Shown here: one piece after another, positions 7,511 to 16,700 of the stretch
Numbering within the stretch: position 1 is the first letter of the stretch
How the letters are laid out: each line of letters opens with the position of its first letter
Assembly: GCA_027624235.1 (NCBI GenBank)
Contig: JAQBYB010000027.1
Coordinates: 1 to 34,451 of the forward strand
Length of the DNA: 34,451 nt
Origin: Pseudomonadota bacterium
GTDB taxonomy: Bacteria; Pseudomonadota; Alphaproteobacteria; Rhodospirillales; Casp-alpha2
Reading direction: 5' to 3'
Translations under genes and position numbers: made by a program
The notes under the pieces: generated by a model
The model's database searches: none
What the model was told of the DNA's origin: nothing
The model's input: the letters and a program-made list of their open reading frames with translations, nothing else

Positions 7511-8521
7511 TTATATAAGACCGGCCAGGGGCGATGACGGATCGGCGTATAGTTTTTTAGGCATTCGGCCAGCCAGATAGGCGTCGCGACCGGCCTCCAC
7601 CGCCGCCTTCATGGCACGCGCCATGCGCACCGGATCGCCGGCTTCGGCGATGGCGGTGTTCATCAGCACACCGTCGCAGCCCAGCTCCATGGCGATGGCG
7701 GCATCCGACGCCGTGCCGACCCCGGCGTCAACGATCACCGGCACCTTGGATTGCTCGACAATCAGGCGGATATTGACCGGGTTCTGGAGTCCGAGACCTG
7801 AACCGATGGGCGCGCCCAAGGGCATGATGGCGACGGCGCCGACGTCTTCCAGGCGCTTACACATGATCGGATCGTCGGAACAGTACACCATCACATGGAA
7901 CCCCTCTTTGGTGAGGATTTCCGTGGTTTCCAGGGTCTCCAACATCATCGGGTAAAGGGTTTTCTGATCGCCAAGAATTTCCAGTTTAACCAGATCCCAG
8001 CCGCCGGCCTCGCGGGCCAGCCGGAGGGTCCGCACCGCGTCATCGGCGGTAAAACAGCCCGCCGTATTGGGCAGGTAGGTGTATTTCTTGGGGTCCAGAA
8101 AATCGACCAGCATCGGTTGGTCCGGGTCGGTCAGATTGACCCGGCGCACGGCGACGGTAATGATTTCACTGCCCGCCGCCTCCGCCGCCAGACGGTTGGT
8201 TTCATAATCCTTGTACTTGCCGGTGCCGATAATCAGCCGCGACGTGAAGCGCCGACCGGCGACTTCCCAGGTATCTTCACCGGATTGCGGGACCGCGCCC
8301 TTGGCCAGAACCTGATCCGGGGCGCCGCCGCCGATGAAATGGACAATTTCCAATTTATCGCCGTCCTCCAAGGCCAGGCCCGAATATTCGGACTTGGGAA
8401 CAATCTCAAGATTGCGCTCGACCGCCACTTTTCTGGGGTCGAGACCGATCTTCCCCAAAAGCTGTTCGACCGAGATGGGGGCCTCAAAATTCCGTTGTTC
8501 GCCATTAATTGTCAGGTCCAT
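7511..8521 (-). CDS. thiSG: ThiS-ThiG fusion: sulfur carrier plus thiazole synthase
   Basis: 336 residues carrying two thiamine-pathway proteins in one chain. Residues 1-66 are a ubiquitin-like ThiS domain ending in HFIGGG, the site that must carry the thiocarboxylate. A linker of about 18 residues leads into ThiG (about 85-336), a TIM-barrel thiazole synthase with the Schiff-base lysine Lys179 ([10 protein letters not shown]) and phosphate-binding segments such as [10 protein letters not shown] and [11 protein letters not shown]. Together they build thiazole phosphate from deoxyxylulose phosphate, dehydroglycine and sulfur. The ThiS Gly-Gly is internal here, so either the chain is processed or the tail works differently. 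No THI-box riboswitch is visible in the 162 bp upstream, and no other thi gene adjoins. Confidence 0.93.
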   Translation of the reverse strand: MDLTINGEQRNFEAPISVEQLLGKIGLDPRKVAVERNLEIVPKSEYSGLALEDGDKLEIVHFIGGGAPDQVLAKGAVPQSGEDTWEVAGRRFTSRLIIGTGKYKDYETNRLAAEAAGSEIITVAVRRVNLTDPDQPMLVDFLDPKKYTYLPNTAGCFTADDAVRTLRLAREAGGWDLVKLEILGDQKTLYPMMLETLETTEILTKEGFHVMVYCSDDPIMCKRLEDVGAVAIMPLGAPIGSGLGLQNPVNIRLIVEQSKVPVIVDAGVGTASDAAIAMELGCDGVLMNTAIAEAGDPVRMARAMKAAVEAGRDAYLAGRMPKKLYADPSSPLAGLI

Positions 8522-8683
8522 GAAATGCGTCCGATGCCTTTTTAATCTTTTAGAAAACCATTGCCCTAAGTATGGGGCGCTCGCAACATCCTTTCAACCG
8601 CCCGACCATTGTAAAATGGGATGTTTTTTTAAACCCGTCCGCCATGGTATAAAATGCCCAGCAAAGGGAAATTCCACAGAACA

Positions 8684-9139
8684 ATGACCAGATCCGTATT
8701 GGTCCTCAACGGACCCAACCTCAACCTGCTCGGCACCCGCGAGCCCGATATTTATGGCAGTGAAACGCTGGCCTCCATCGAGGCGACGTGTCAGAACCGG
8801 GGCAAGGCCCTGGGGTTGAGCGTCGAATTCCGCCAGTCCAACACCGAAGGCGACTTGGTCGACTGGGTGCAGGAAGCCGCCGGTTCATTCGATGCCCTAA
8901 TCATCAACGCCGGCGCCTACACGCACACCTCGGTGGCGATTCTGGATGCCCTTCTGTCGCTCGACATGCCGATCATCGAAGTGCATCTTTCCAACATCAA
9001 CCAGCGCGAGAAATTCCGCCATCATTCCTATATCTCCAAGGCCGCGGACGGTATGATATGCGGTCTCGGCGGCATCGGTTATGAATTGGCGCTGGAATCC
9101 ATCGCCCACCGTCTCGGCACGTTGAAGGAAGCTAAATAA
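8684..9139 (+). CDS. aroQ: Type II 3-dehydroquinate dehydratase
   Basis: 151 residues from the ATG at 8684, which matches usual AroQ length; an in-frame ATG at 8654 would add ten unconserved residues. Hallmarks are the N-terminal [19 protein letters not shown] with the catalytic Tyr, the flexible active-site loop Arg just before it, the NAGAYTHTS segment, and [17 protein letters not shown] with the catalytic His. The enzyme removes water from 3-dehydroquinate in the shikimate pathway as a cytoplasmic dodecamer. accB starts 4 bp after its stop codon, so aroQ, accB, accC and aat probably form one transcript, an arrangement common in alphaproteobacteria. Confidence 0.96.
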   Translation: MTRSVLVLNGPNLNLLGTREPDIYGSETLASIEATCQNRGKALGLSVEFRQSNTEGDLVDWVQEAAGSFDALIINAGAYTHTSVAILDALLSLDMPIIEVHLSNINQREKFRHHSYISKAADGMICGLGGIGYELALESIAHRLGTLKEAK

Positions 9140-9143
9140 AAAC

Positions 9144-9584
9144 ATGGCAGATAAACCGGAAAGAGAAATCGACGAAGACCTGGTCCATCAGTTGGCGCGG
9201 CTGTTGGAAAAAACCGGGCTGACGGAGATCGAATATGGCCGCGACGATTGGCACATCCGCGTCAGGGGCGGCTTCACTCAAGTTTCGTCAACAGCAGAAG
9301 TTACGCAGTTGCCCAGTGCACCGCCAAGCCCGGAGGCCGTGGTCGATGTCGTCAACGCCGTGACATCCCCCATGGTCGGCATTGTCTTCACCAGTTCCGA
9401 GCCCGAGGCGCCACCTTTCGTCAAGGTCGGCGATCAGGTCACCGAAGGCCAAACTCTGCTGTTGATCGAAGCGATGAAGGTTTTCAACCCGATCACCGCA
9501 CCCAGAGCCGGAAAAATTACTCAAGTTCTGATCACCAACGGGGCCCCGGTGGAATTCGGCGAGCCCTTATTGGTCCTGGAATAA
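9144..9584 (+). CDS. accB: Biotin carboxyl carrier protein of acetyl-CoA carboxylase
   Basis: 146 residues. The C-terminal half (about 70-146) is a biotinyl/lipoyl domain whose biotin-accepting residue is Lys112 in the motif IEAMKVFNPI. The N-terminal part contains a helix and then an Ala/Pro-rich linker (about 48-72), as in other AccB proteins. It carries carboxybiotin between biotin carboxylase and the carboxyltransferase in the first step of fatty-acid synthesis. accC begins 23 bp downstream. Confidence 0.96.
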   Translation: MADKPEREIDEDLVHQLARLLEKTGLTEIEYGRDDWHIRVRGGFTQVSSTAEVTQLPSAPPSPEAVVDVVNAVTSPMVGIVFTSSEPEAPPFVKVGDQVTEGQTLLLIEAMKVFNPITAPRAGKITQVLITNGAPVEFGEPLLVLE

Positions 9585-9607
9585 ATTGAGAGAATCGGTG
9601 CTTACCG

Positions 9608-10969
9608 ATGTTTGAAAAGGTCCTGATCGCCAATCGCGGCGAGATCGCGCTTCGCATCCTCCGGGCGTGCCGGGAAATGGGCATCCAGACCGTTGCCGTG
9701 CACTCCACCGTCGATGCCGATGCCATGCACGTGCGCCTCGCCGATGAAGCGATCTGCATCGGCCCAGCCGCGGCGAAGGACAGCTATTTAAACGCCTCGG
9801 CAATCCTCACCGCCGCCACCATTGCCCATGTCGACGCCATTCACCCGGGCTATGGATTTCTGTCGGAAAACGCTGACTTCGCGGCGATGGTAGAAGAACA
9901 TAATTTCGTTTTCATCGGACCCTCACCAGACCATATCCGCCTCATGGGCGACAAGATCGCCGCCAAAAAGGCCGTCAAGGATGTCGGCATTCCAGTGGTG
10001 CCCGGTTCCGATGGCGCCGTTGATGATGCCGAGCAGGCGCGCGCCATCGCCGCCGATATCGGCTATCCGGTAATCATTAAGGCGACCGCGGGCGGTGGCG
10101 GACGCGGCATGCAGATGGTTCAGGACGATGCCGGCATCAAGGAAGCCTTCGATCTCGCCCGCGCCGAAGCAAAAGCGGCTTTCTCCAGCGACGAAGTCTA
10201 TATCGAGAAATACCTGGAAGCCCCTCGCCACATCGAAGTCCAGGTGCTCGCCGATCACCACGGCAATGTCGTCCACCTCGGCGAACGCGACTGTTCGCTG
10301 CAGCGCCGCCATCAAAAACTGATCGAGGAAGCCCCGTCGCCGGCACTGAACCAGAAGGAACGCCAGTCCATCGGTGACCGGGTGGTGAACGCGATCAAGA
10401 AACTGGGCTATCGCAGCGTCGGCACGGTCGAGTTCCTGTTTGAAGACGGCGAGTTTTACTTTATCGAAATGAACACCCGCCTGCAGGTCGAACACCCGGT
10501 CACCGAAATGATTTGCGGGCTGGACCTGGTGCGCGAGATGATTCGCGCCGCCGACGGCACGCCGCTGGGATTCAAGCAATCCGATATCATCTTTTCCGGC
10601 CATTCCATCGAATGCCGGATCAACGCCGAAAACCCGGACACCTTCCAGCCGTCACCGGGAACCATCGGTGTCTACCATGCCCCAGGCGGTCTCGGCGTCC
10701 GGGTCGATTCGGGGATTTATTCCGGATACTCAGTGCCGCCCCATTACGACAGCATGATCGCCAAGCTGATCGTTCACGGCGCTAACCGCAACGAATGCTT
10801 GATGCGGCTTCGCCGCGCCCTCAGCGAATACGTGATTGACGGCATCGATACCGTCATTCCCCTGCACCAACGGCTGATGAACGATCCTGACTTCGTCAAC
10901 GGCGATTACGACATCCACTGGCTTGAAAAATTCGTCGCCAGGGATAATAAAAAAGCCCCGTCCCCATGA
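9608..10969 (+). CDS. accC: Biotin carboxylase subunit of acetyl-CoA carboxylase
   Basis: 453 residues, close to the 449 of E. coli AccC. The N-terminal domain begins [16 protein letters not shown]. The ATP-grasp domain has Lys159 and the glycine-rich loop AGGGGRG (161-167). The active-site segment [16 protein letters not shown], near residues 285-300, holds the metal-binding Glu and catalytic residues. It carboxylates the biotin on AccB using ATP and bicarbonate. Its stop overlaps the start of aat by 4 bp (ATGA at 10966-10969), indicating translational coupling. Confidence 0.97.
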   Translation: MFEKVLIANRGEIALRILRACREMGIQTVAVHSTVDADAMHVRLADEAICIGPAAAKDSYLNASAILTAATIAHVDAIHPGYGFLSENADFAAMVEEHNFVFIGPSPDHIRLMGDKIAAKKAVKDVGIPVVPGSDGAVDDAEQARAIAADIGYPVIIKATAGGGGRGMQMVQDDAGIKEAFDLARAEAKAAFSSDEVYIEKYLEAPRHIEVQVLADHHGNVVHLGERDCSLQRRHQKLIEEAPSPALNQKERQSIGDRVVNAIKKLGYRSVGTVEFLFEDGEFYFIEMNTRLQVEHPVTEMICGLDLVREMIRAADGTPLGFKQSDIIFSGHSIECRINAENPDTFQPSPGTIGVYHAPGGLGVRVDSGIYSGYSVPPHYDSMIAKLIVHGANRNECLMRLRRALSEYVIDGIDTVIPLHQRLMNDPDFVNGDYDIHWLEKFVARDNKKAPSP

Positions 10970-11652
10970 GCCGCCATGATCCGGGCGTCCAAAAGCTGAC
11001 CCCGGAACTGTTGCTGCGCGCGTATGCGGCGGGTATTTTTCCGATGGCCGAAAGCCGCGACGACCCCAGTGTTTTCTGGATCGATCCTCAAGTCCGCGGG
11101 ATATTACCGCTGGACAACTATCATATTCCCCGGCGGCTGAAAAAAACGATCCGCGGTGGCGGCTTTGAAGTCCGACTCGACACCGCCTTCGCCGAGGTTA
11201 TTCGATTGTGCGGGGAGGCGGACAATGTTCGCCCCGAGACCTGGATCAACGCGGCGATCAAAAACGCCGTTATCGAGCTCTTCGAAATGGGGTATGCCCA
11301 TAGCATCGAGACCTGGCGCGACGGCAAGCTCGTCGGCGGGCTTTACGGCATTGCGCTCGGCGGCGCCTTTTTCGGCGAGAGCATGTTCTCGCGCTTTCGC
11401 GACGCCTCCAAGGTCGCCTTGGCGCACTTGATGGCGCGGCTTAGGCTTGGCGGTTTCACGTTGTTGGATGTGCAGTTCATCACCGACCACCTGCGCCAGT
11501 TCGGGGCCAGCGAGATTCCGGCCAAGGCGTATCTGGAAAAATTGCACGACGCGATGGAGGTTCAGGGCGCCTTTTTAGGGGGGGTATCGCCCCCGGAGGT
11601 TTCCGCCGCACTTGAGGAACTGTTTTTACAGTCCAGAACCCAGACATCGTAA
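10966..11652 (+). CDS. aat: Leucyl/phenylalanyl-tRNA-protein transferase
   Basis: 228 residues, typical length. [21 protein letters not shown] in the N-terminal third and [25 protein letters not shown] in the centre are family signatures, and the GNAT-like fold continues to [12 protein letters not shown]. It adds Leu or Phe to proteins with N-terminal Arg or Lys, marking them for ClpS/ClpAP degradation. It is the last gene of the aroQ-accB-accC-aat series. Its final 91 bp overlap the 3' end of the convergent DUF2155 gene, so both C-termini are encoded by the same DNA. Confidence 0.95.
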   Translation: MSRHDPGVQKLTPELLLRAYAAGIFPMAESRDDPSVFWIDPQVRGILPLDNYHIPRRLKKTIRGGGFEVRLDTAFAEVIRLCGEADNVRPETWINAAIKNAVIELFEMGYAHSIETWRDGKLVGGLYGIALGGAFFGESMFSRFRDASKVALAHLMARLRLGGFTLLDVQFITDHLRQFGASEIPAKAYLEKLHDAMEVQGAFLGGVSPPEVSAALEELFLQSRTQTS

Positions 11653-12071
11653 ACCGGATGTTCCATCGCCGATAACGCCGGACTGGACCCGAACATCCAG
11701 CCCCGAAACAGGCTGACCGCCGCCTCGCCCTGACGGACTTCCCAGATATCGAGGAAGACGGCGCTTTCAGGCGTTTCCTCCGGCGGACGCTTGTCACAGG
11801 TTCTGGCGATGATCTCCAGCGCGCCGAATTTCACCACCTCGCCGACCGGCGCCTCGATGGTTGATACCCTGGCCGTCACTTTGTCCATACCCTGCAACAC
11901 GACGACATCAAAGGGCGCCGCCGCCGCTGGCCAGATCAGTGCCACCGGCCAGATCAGTGCCGCCGGCCGGATCAGGCCGGCGAGGAACCGGGTCCAGAAA
12001 AAATTTCCAGAAATGGGACTACTTAGCACCCTTGTCCGATCCGCCGGTGGCAAGGAAGATGATTTCGCCAA
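11562..12071 (-). CDS. DUF2155-domain exported protein
   Basis: 169 residues from ATG at 12071, or 155 from GTG at 12029; the shorter form overlaps the upstream mlaD by only 11 bp and is plausible. A hydrophobic export signal (about residues 25-52, FFWTRFLAGLIRPAAL and onward) ends at AAAAPFD. The mature domain has the DUF2155 pattern: a start near VVLQGMDKVTARVSTIEAPVGE, then [50 protein letters not shown]. The two cysteines in these segments could pair. Function is unknown. It follows NDUFA12 and two MlaD genes on the same strand. Its signal region contains a tandem 18-bp repeat, and its C-terminal tail beyond VLDC is poorly conserved-looking and overlaps aat. Confidence 0.85.
   Translation of the reverse strand: MAKSSSLPPADRTRVLSSPISGNFFWTRFLAGLIRPAALIWPVALIWPAAAAPFDVVVLQGMDKVTARVSTIEAPVGEVVKFGALEIIARTCDKRPPEETPESAVFLDIWEVRQGEAAVSLFRGWMFGSSPALSAMEHPVYDVWVLDCKNSSSSAAETSGGDTPPKKAP
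11929..11982. repeat. Three tandem 18-bp units inside the DUF2155 signal peptide
   Basis: Units at 11929-11946 (GGCCAGATCAGTGCCACC), 11947-11964 (one base different) and 11965-11982 (several changes). Read on the minus strand they encode LIRPAA, LIWPVA and LIWPAA in series. The repeat lengthens the hydrophobic segment of the signal in frame. Confidence 0.85.
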
Positions 12072-12483
12072 CCTGATCCTCCAGTGAGCGGAAGTCTTTG
12101 GTTTTGCTCAACGATCCGCCGGGCTTGAGATATTCCTTCGCGGCGCCGGGTTCAAGGCGAACGTACTTACCCCCGAGGATTCCCTCCGATGCGATAGAGG
12201 CCACGGTATCGACCGGAATCTTAATCTCCGACGAGATCGACATCGAGACCACGGCCTCATAGGTCTTTGGATTTAGGCGGTTTTTCAGCACCGTCCCGAC
12301 TTTGATGCCGCTGATACGAACGTCGCTGCCCTTCTCCAGGCCACCGATCTTATAAAAGGCAACATTGGCTTCATATCCGGCGACGGCCTTTACGTCGGCC
12401 TTGTCCAGGGCGATGTAGACGAAAAACCCCGCCACCGCCAACACCACCGCGCCCAATACCGTTTCAATCGAGTGTCTGCCCAT
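12019..12483 (-). CDS. mlaD: MlaD-family phospholipid-binding protein of the Mla transport system
   Basis: 154 residues: one N-terminal membrane anchor (about 8-27), then a single MCE/MlaD domain with YKIGGLEKGSDVRISGIKVGTV (about 44-65) and ILGGKYVRLEPG (about 101-112). MlaD proteins form a periplasmic hexamer on the MlaFE transporter that shuttles phospholipids between membranes to keep outer-membrane asymmetry. It lies 10 bp downstream of another MlaD-type gene and upstream of DUF2155; mlaE and mlaF are not in the window. Confidence 0.9.
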   Translation of the reverse strand: MGRHSIETVLGAVVLAVAGFFVYIALDKADVKAVAGYEANVAFYKIGGLEKGSDVRISGIKVGTVLKNRLNPKTYEAVVSMSISSEIKIPVDTVASIASEGILGGKYVRLEPGAAKEYLKPGGSLSKTKDFRSLEDQVGEIIFLATGGSDKGAK

Positions 12484-12493
12484 GGCGTTCCCT

Positions 12494-12985
12494 TTATTTG
12501 GTTTTCTCTTGGCGTTTTTTCATCGCCGTCCGGCCTTCGGAAATAATCAGGTCCAACAAGTCGCTAACGATCACGGCGCCCTGGGTATACGTAATCTCTT
12601 CGCCGGACTTCAAATTTTCCTCTGTGCCACCCGCCTCCAGGACCATGAACTTCGACCCGAACAGGCCGTCGGTATGAATGGCGGCGGAGGTGTCGGTGGG
12701 CAAGGAAATACCATCGGCGATCTTCATCGTGATAACGGCCCGGTACTGATCATCCAGGGTCATGGCCGCAACAGTGCCGATCTTGATGCCGCCAATGTGC
12801 ACATCACCGCCAAGGGCCAATCCATCAACGCGGTTGAATTTGGCGATCAGCACCACCTCGTTGGCGCCGGAGGAGGCGGCCAGGTCTCGACCACCATAGG
12901 AAAACGTCAGAATCAGCACCAGACAGATGAAAGCGGCGGCGCCGACGGTAATTTCCCGAATTTCAGTCTTGGTCATGGTGTTCAT
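12494..12985 (-). CDS. Second MlaD-family (MCE-domain) protein
   Basis: 163 residues with an N-terminal membrane segment (about 13-29, VGAAAFICLVLILTFSY) and one MCE domain: FNRVDGLALGGDVHIGGIKIGTV, then GLFGSKFMVLEAGG. It is paralogous to the next gene, with the same layout and a more diverged domain, and the C-terminus is a basic helix (ISEGRTAMKKRQEKTK). The ATG at 12985 has GGAAG immediately upstream. NDUFA12 ends 18 bp before it. Two tandem MlaD genes could make a mixed hexamer or two rings; which is not visible here. Confidence 0.87.
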   Translation of the reverse strand: MNTMTKTEIREITVGAAAFICLVLILTFSYGGRDLAASSGANEVVLIAKFNRVDGLALGGDVHIGGIKIGTVAAMTLDDQYRAVITMKIADGISLPTDTSAAIHTDGLFGSKFMVLEAGGTEENLKSGEEITYTQGAVIVSDLLDLIISEGRTAMKKRQEKTK

Positions 12986-13003
12986 GGCTTCCGCAGGGTA
13001 ACG

Positions 13004-13360
13004 TCACTCAGGTGTCCAGGGTTGGTAATCACCGGTGGCAACGGCCCGCCGACCGCCCTTGTAGTCATGGCCCTGCGGTCGATAGGCATCAATGGTGCCA
13101 GTCCGGTTGGCGATATGCGCCTTTTGCCACGATTTCGATTCTGCGGCTTCCTCCGATAACGGCTCACCGGTCATGTGGTGGAGCCATGCATGCCATTCCG
13201 GCGGCACCTGCGACGCTTCGGCCTCGCCCTTGAATAGAACCCACCGCTTTTCACGACCGTGCAGGGTGGCCTTTTTGGCCCGGTAATACCGGTTTCCAAA
13301 TTCATCGGCGCCGACATTGATGCCCCTCAACCAGGTGTAAATAAAAGTGCCAATATGCAT
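13004..13360 (-). CDS. NDUFA12 (B17.2)-family accessory subunit of complex I
   Basis: 118 residues from the ATG at 13360; the longer open frame from 13393 adds eleven unconserved residues. Family features are FIYTWLRGINVGADEFGNRYYRAK at the N-terminus, KRWVLFKGEAEASQVPPEWHAWLHHMTGEPL in the centre, and a C-terminal YQPWTP. In mitochondria and alphaproteobacteria this subunit binds the peripheral arm of NADH:ubiquinone oxidoreductase. It appears first in a run NDUFA12-mlaD-mlaD-DUF2155. Confidence 0.92.
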   Translation of the reverse strand: MHIGTFIYTWLRGINVGADEFGNRYYRAKKATLHGREKRWVLFKGEAEASQVPPEWHAWLHHMTGEPLSEEAAESKSWQKAHIANRTGTIDAYRPQGHDYKGGRRAVATGDYQPWTPE

Positions 13361-13538
13361 GAGAGCTTGTGCTTTTCCGGTTACGGGCATCAATCGAAGC
13401 GCAAATATGGCACTTGCCCACTTGTCCGTCCAGTCTCACAGCACCCCTCCGTTTTGAGCGCTTCCACGGCGCCATTCGACTTCCGAGTCGGATCAGGGAA
13501 ACCAACGAGTCGCAGGGAAACAGGGAAGACCGGCATTT

Positions 13539-13554
13539 ACACTATATAAAGCAT
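13539..13554. promoter_or_regulatory. NrdR-box-like site 1 upstream of nrdJ
   Basis: ACACTATATAAAGCAT agrees at 13 of 16 positions with the NrdR box pattern ACACwATATATwGTGT; the left half is perfect. NrdR is the nucleotide-sensing repressor of ribonucleotide reductase genes. A second site follows at a 32-bp offset. Confidence 0.6.
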
Positions 13555-13570
13555 TGCCACCGATAATATA

Positions 13571-13586
13571 ACACGACATATGGTAT
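13571..13586. promoter_or_regulatory. NrdR-box-like site 2 upstream of nrdJ
   Basis: ACACGACATATGGTAT agrees at 12 of 16 positions with the same pattern and starts exactly 32 bp after site 1, about three helical turns. Paired boxes with this spacing are the usual NrdR arrangement, which lifts confidence above the weak single-site match. Confidence 0.55.
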
Positions 13587-13781
13587 TTACTTGTTGCAGG
13601 AGAAAAAAAGTTGGGCTACATTTTGCGGCGTTGCACCTGGGCAGACGCGACATCTAGCATCGAATTTCATCGACACCTAGCATGGCGTGAAGGGGGCGGT
13701 ACCGATGCCGTCAGAGGGTCGCAACCGGGGGGCCAAAAGGTCCAGGAATGTAATTAACCCGAGACCTTACTTGTTGGGGGA

Positions 13782-16700
13782 ATGATGCAAGTTTCGCGGC
13801 TTTACACAAATCCAAACGAATCACCTTACACTTCCATCGAATTTCGCACGGTATCGAGCGAAATTAAAAACCCTGATGGATCTGTTGTTTTCAGTCTTGT
13901 GGACATGCATGTCCCAGCGGGGTGGACACAGGTTGCCTGTGACGTGCTGGCGCAGAAATACTTCCGCAAGGCAGGCGTGCCCACGCGGCTCAAGAAATTC
14001 GAGGAAAACGACGTTCCCAGTTGGTTGTGGCGAAGCACTCCCGACAATGAAGGGCTTGCTGATCTGCCTTCGGATGAGCGTACGAAAGGCGAAACCAACG
14101 CCAAGCAGGTTTTTGACCGGCTCGCCGGAACCTGGACCTACTGGGGCTGGAAAGGCGGTTATTTTGATTCTGAAACAGACGCCCGCGCCTACATGGATGA
14201 AATGCGCTACATGCTGGCGACCCAGGTCGGTGCGCCCAATTCCCCACAATGGTTCAACACCGGGCTTCATTGGGCCTACGGCATTGACGGGCCGGCGCAG
14301 GGTCATTCATATGTCGACTACAAGACCGGGGAACTGGTCCAGTCGCTCTCTGCCTATGAGCGTCCGCAGCCTCATGCCTGCTTTATCCAGAGTATAAAAG
14401 ACGACCTCGTCAACGAAGGCGGCATTATGGATCTTTGGGTCCGCGAAGCGCGCCTGTTCAAGTACGGATCCGGCACCGGCACCAATTTTTCGTCGCTGCG
14501 TTCCTCGGAAGAAGGCCTTTCGGGTGGCGGTCGGTCATCGGGACTTATGAGCTTCCTCAAGATCGGCGATCGCGCCGCCGGCGCCATCAAGTCGGGCGGG
14601 ACCACGCGCCGCGCCGCCAAAATGGTCATCGTCGATGTCGATCATCCTGATATTGAGCAGTTCATCGCCTGGAAGTCGCTTGAAGAACAAAAGGTTGCGG
14701 CTCTGGTGGCTGGCTCAAAATTGTCGAGCAAGCACCTCAATGCCGTGATGAAAGCCTGTGTCGATGGCGGAGACGAGGTTGCGGGCGAAGACCGCTTCGA
14801 GCCTAAGAAAAACCCGGCCCTGAAAAAAGCCATCCTGGACAGTCGCCAGGCGATGATCCCCGAAAACTGTGTCCAGCGCGTGATGCAATTCGCCCGCCAG
14901 GGATATACGGAAATAGAATTTCCCGAATACAACACCGACTGGGATTCAGAAGCCTACCTCACCGTTTCAGGGCAGAATTCCAACAATACGGTCCGCGTTT
15001 CCGACGAATTTCTTGAACGTGTCCTCGCCGACGGCGATTGGGACCTGATCCGTCGCACCGACGGCAAGGTGGCCAGGAAAGTCCGGGCTCGGGACTTGTG
15101 GGAACAGATCGGCCAATCGGCCTGGGCTTCGGCCGACCCTGGCTTACAGTTCGACACGACCATCAACGACTGGCACACGTGTCCCGAAAGTGGCCGCATC
15201 AACGGCTCAAACCCGTGCTCCGAATACATGTTCCTGGACGACACCGCCTGTAATCTGGCGTCCTTGAATCTGATGGCGTTCGCCAACGGAGACAACAGCT
15301 TCAACGTCACCTCGTTCGAGCACGCGGTCAGGCTGTGGACCATTACCCTAGAGATATCGGTAATGATGGCCCAGTTCCCGTCAGACATCATCGCCAAGTT
15401 GAGCTATGAATTCCGAACGCTGGGTTTGGGCTTCGCCAACATCGGCGGTTATTTAATGGCCGACGGTATCCCCTATGATTCAAAAGAAGGACGCGCCATC
15501 TGCGGCGCCATATCGTCTTTGATGACCGGCAGCGCCTACGCGGCATCAGCCGAAATGGCCGCCGAAATGGGCGCTTTTCCGAACTTTGACGGAAATCGCG
15601 AGCCCATGCTCAGGGTCATCCGTAACCACCGTCGCGCCGCCCAAGGCGCGGTGACCGGTTATGAAGACCTGTCGATTTCCCCGGTGCCGTTACTCGCCGA
15701 GGACAATCCAGACGGCCCATTGGCCCGGGCCGCCCATGACATTTGGGACCGGGCACTCGAATTGGGGGAGGCTCACGGCTACCGCAACGCCCAGGTTTCG
15801 GTGATTGCGCCGACCGGCACCATTGGCCTGGTCATGGATTGCGACACCACCGGCATCGAGCCGGATTTCGCCCTGGTTAAGTTCAAAAAACTGGCCGGCG
15901 GCGGGTACTTCAAGATCATCAACCGGATGGTTCCCCAGGCGCTTGACGGCCTCGGCTATTCGGAGACCCAGATCGAAGATATCATCTCCTACGCCATTGG
16001 GCATGGAACCCTGAAAGGTTCTCCCACCATCAGCCATGACGTCTTAAGGGAATTGAAATTCACCGGCGACACCATTGACGCCATTGAAAACTCATTAGGA
16101 GAAGCATTCGACATCCGCTTCGTCTTCAACAAATGGACGCTGGGTGAAGAATTCTGCGTCAATACCTTGGGCCTGGACTCCAAAGCCATGAACGGTGTGT
16201 CTTTCGACATGCTCTCCGCCTTGGGCTTTACCGCCGACGAGATAGAGGACGCCAACAATTTCGTCTGCGGCGCCATGACGCTGGAAAACGCCCCCCACCT
16301 GAAGGACGAACATCTGAGCGTTTTCGACTGCGCCAATCCTTGCGGGCGAACCGGCAAGCGGTTTCTGTCCGTGGAAAGCCATATCCGCATGATGGCCGCA
16401 AGCCAGCCGTTCATCTCCGGCGCCATCTCCAAGACCGTCAATATGCCCAATTCCGCCACCATCGAGGAATGCAATGAGGCGTATATGCTTTCCTGGCGCC
16501 TTGGTCTGAAGGCGAACGCGCTTTACCGCGACGGCTCGAAGCTTTCGCAACCGTTGTCATCGTCGATCCTGGAAGAAATGGATTTGGAAGACGACGCCCC
16601 CTCCATCGCCGAAGCACCGAGCGCGGAAAAGGCCAAGGTCATTGCCGAACGGGTGGTCGAACGGATCATCAGCGGCCAACGCCATCGCCCGCCCGACCGG

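Larger units (their letters stand above)
13361..13781. other. 421-bp divergent intergenic region before nrdJ
   Basis: It separates NDUFA12 (minus) from nrdJ (plus). It contains the heptamer CAGGGAA three times (13494-13500, 13513-13519, 13521-13527), a short hairpin CGACTtccgAGTCG, and two NrdR-box-like sites. About 195 bp lie between the second box and the nrdJ start. I looked for a cobalamin riboswitch, since the enzyme needs B12, and saw no B12-box-like segment. Open frames here look accidental. Confidence 0.6.

Noticed and set aside
8522-8683. Possible TPP riboswitch before thiSG
   Set aside because: No CTGAGA ... ACC-TGAtCTGG-like core on the minus strand.
13361-13781. Possible cobalamin riboswitch before nrdJ
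   Set aside because: Several GGGAA segments suggested one, but the B12-box-like GCCACTG with its flanking helices is not there.
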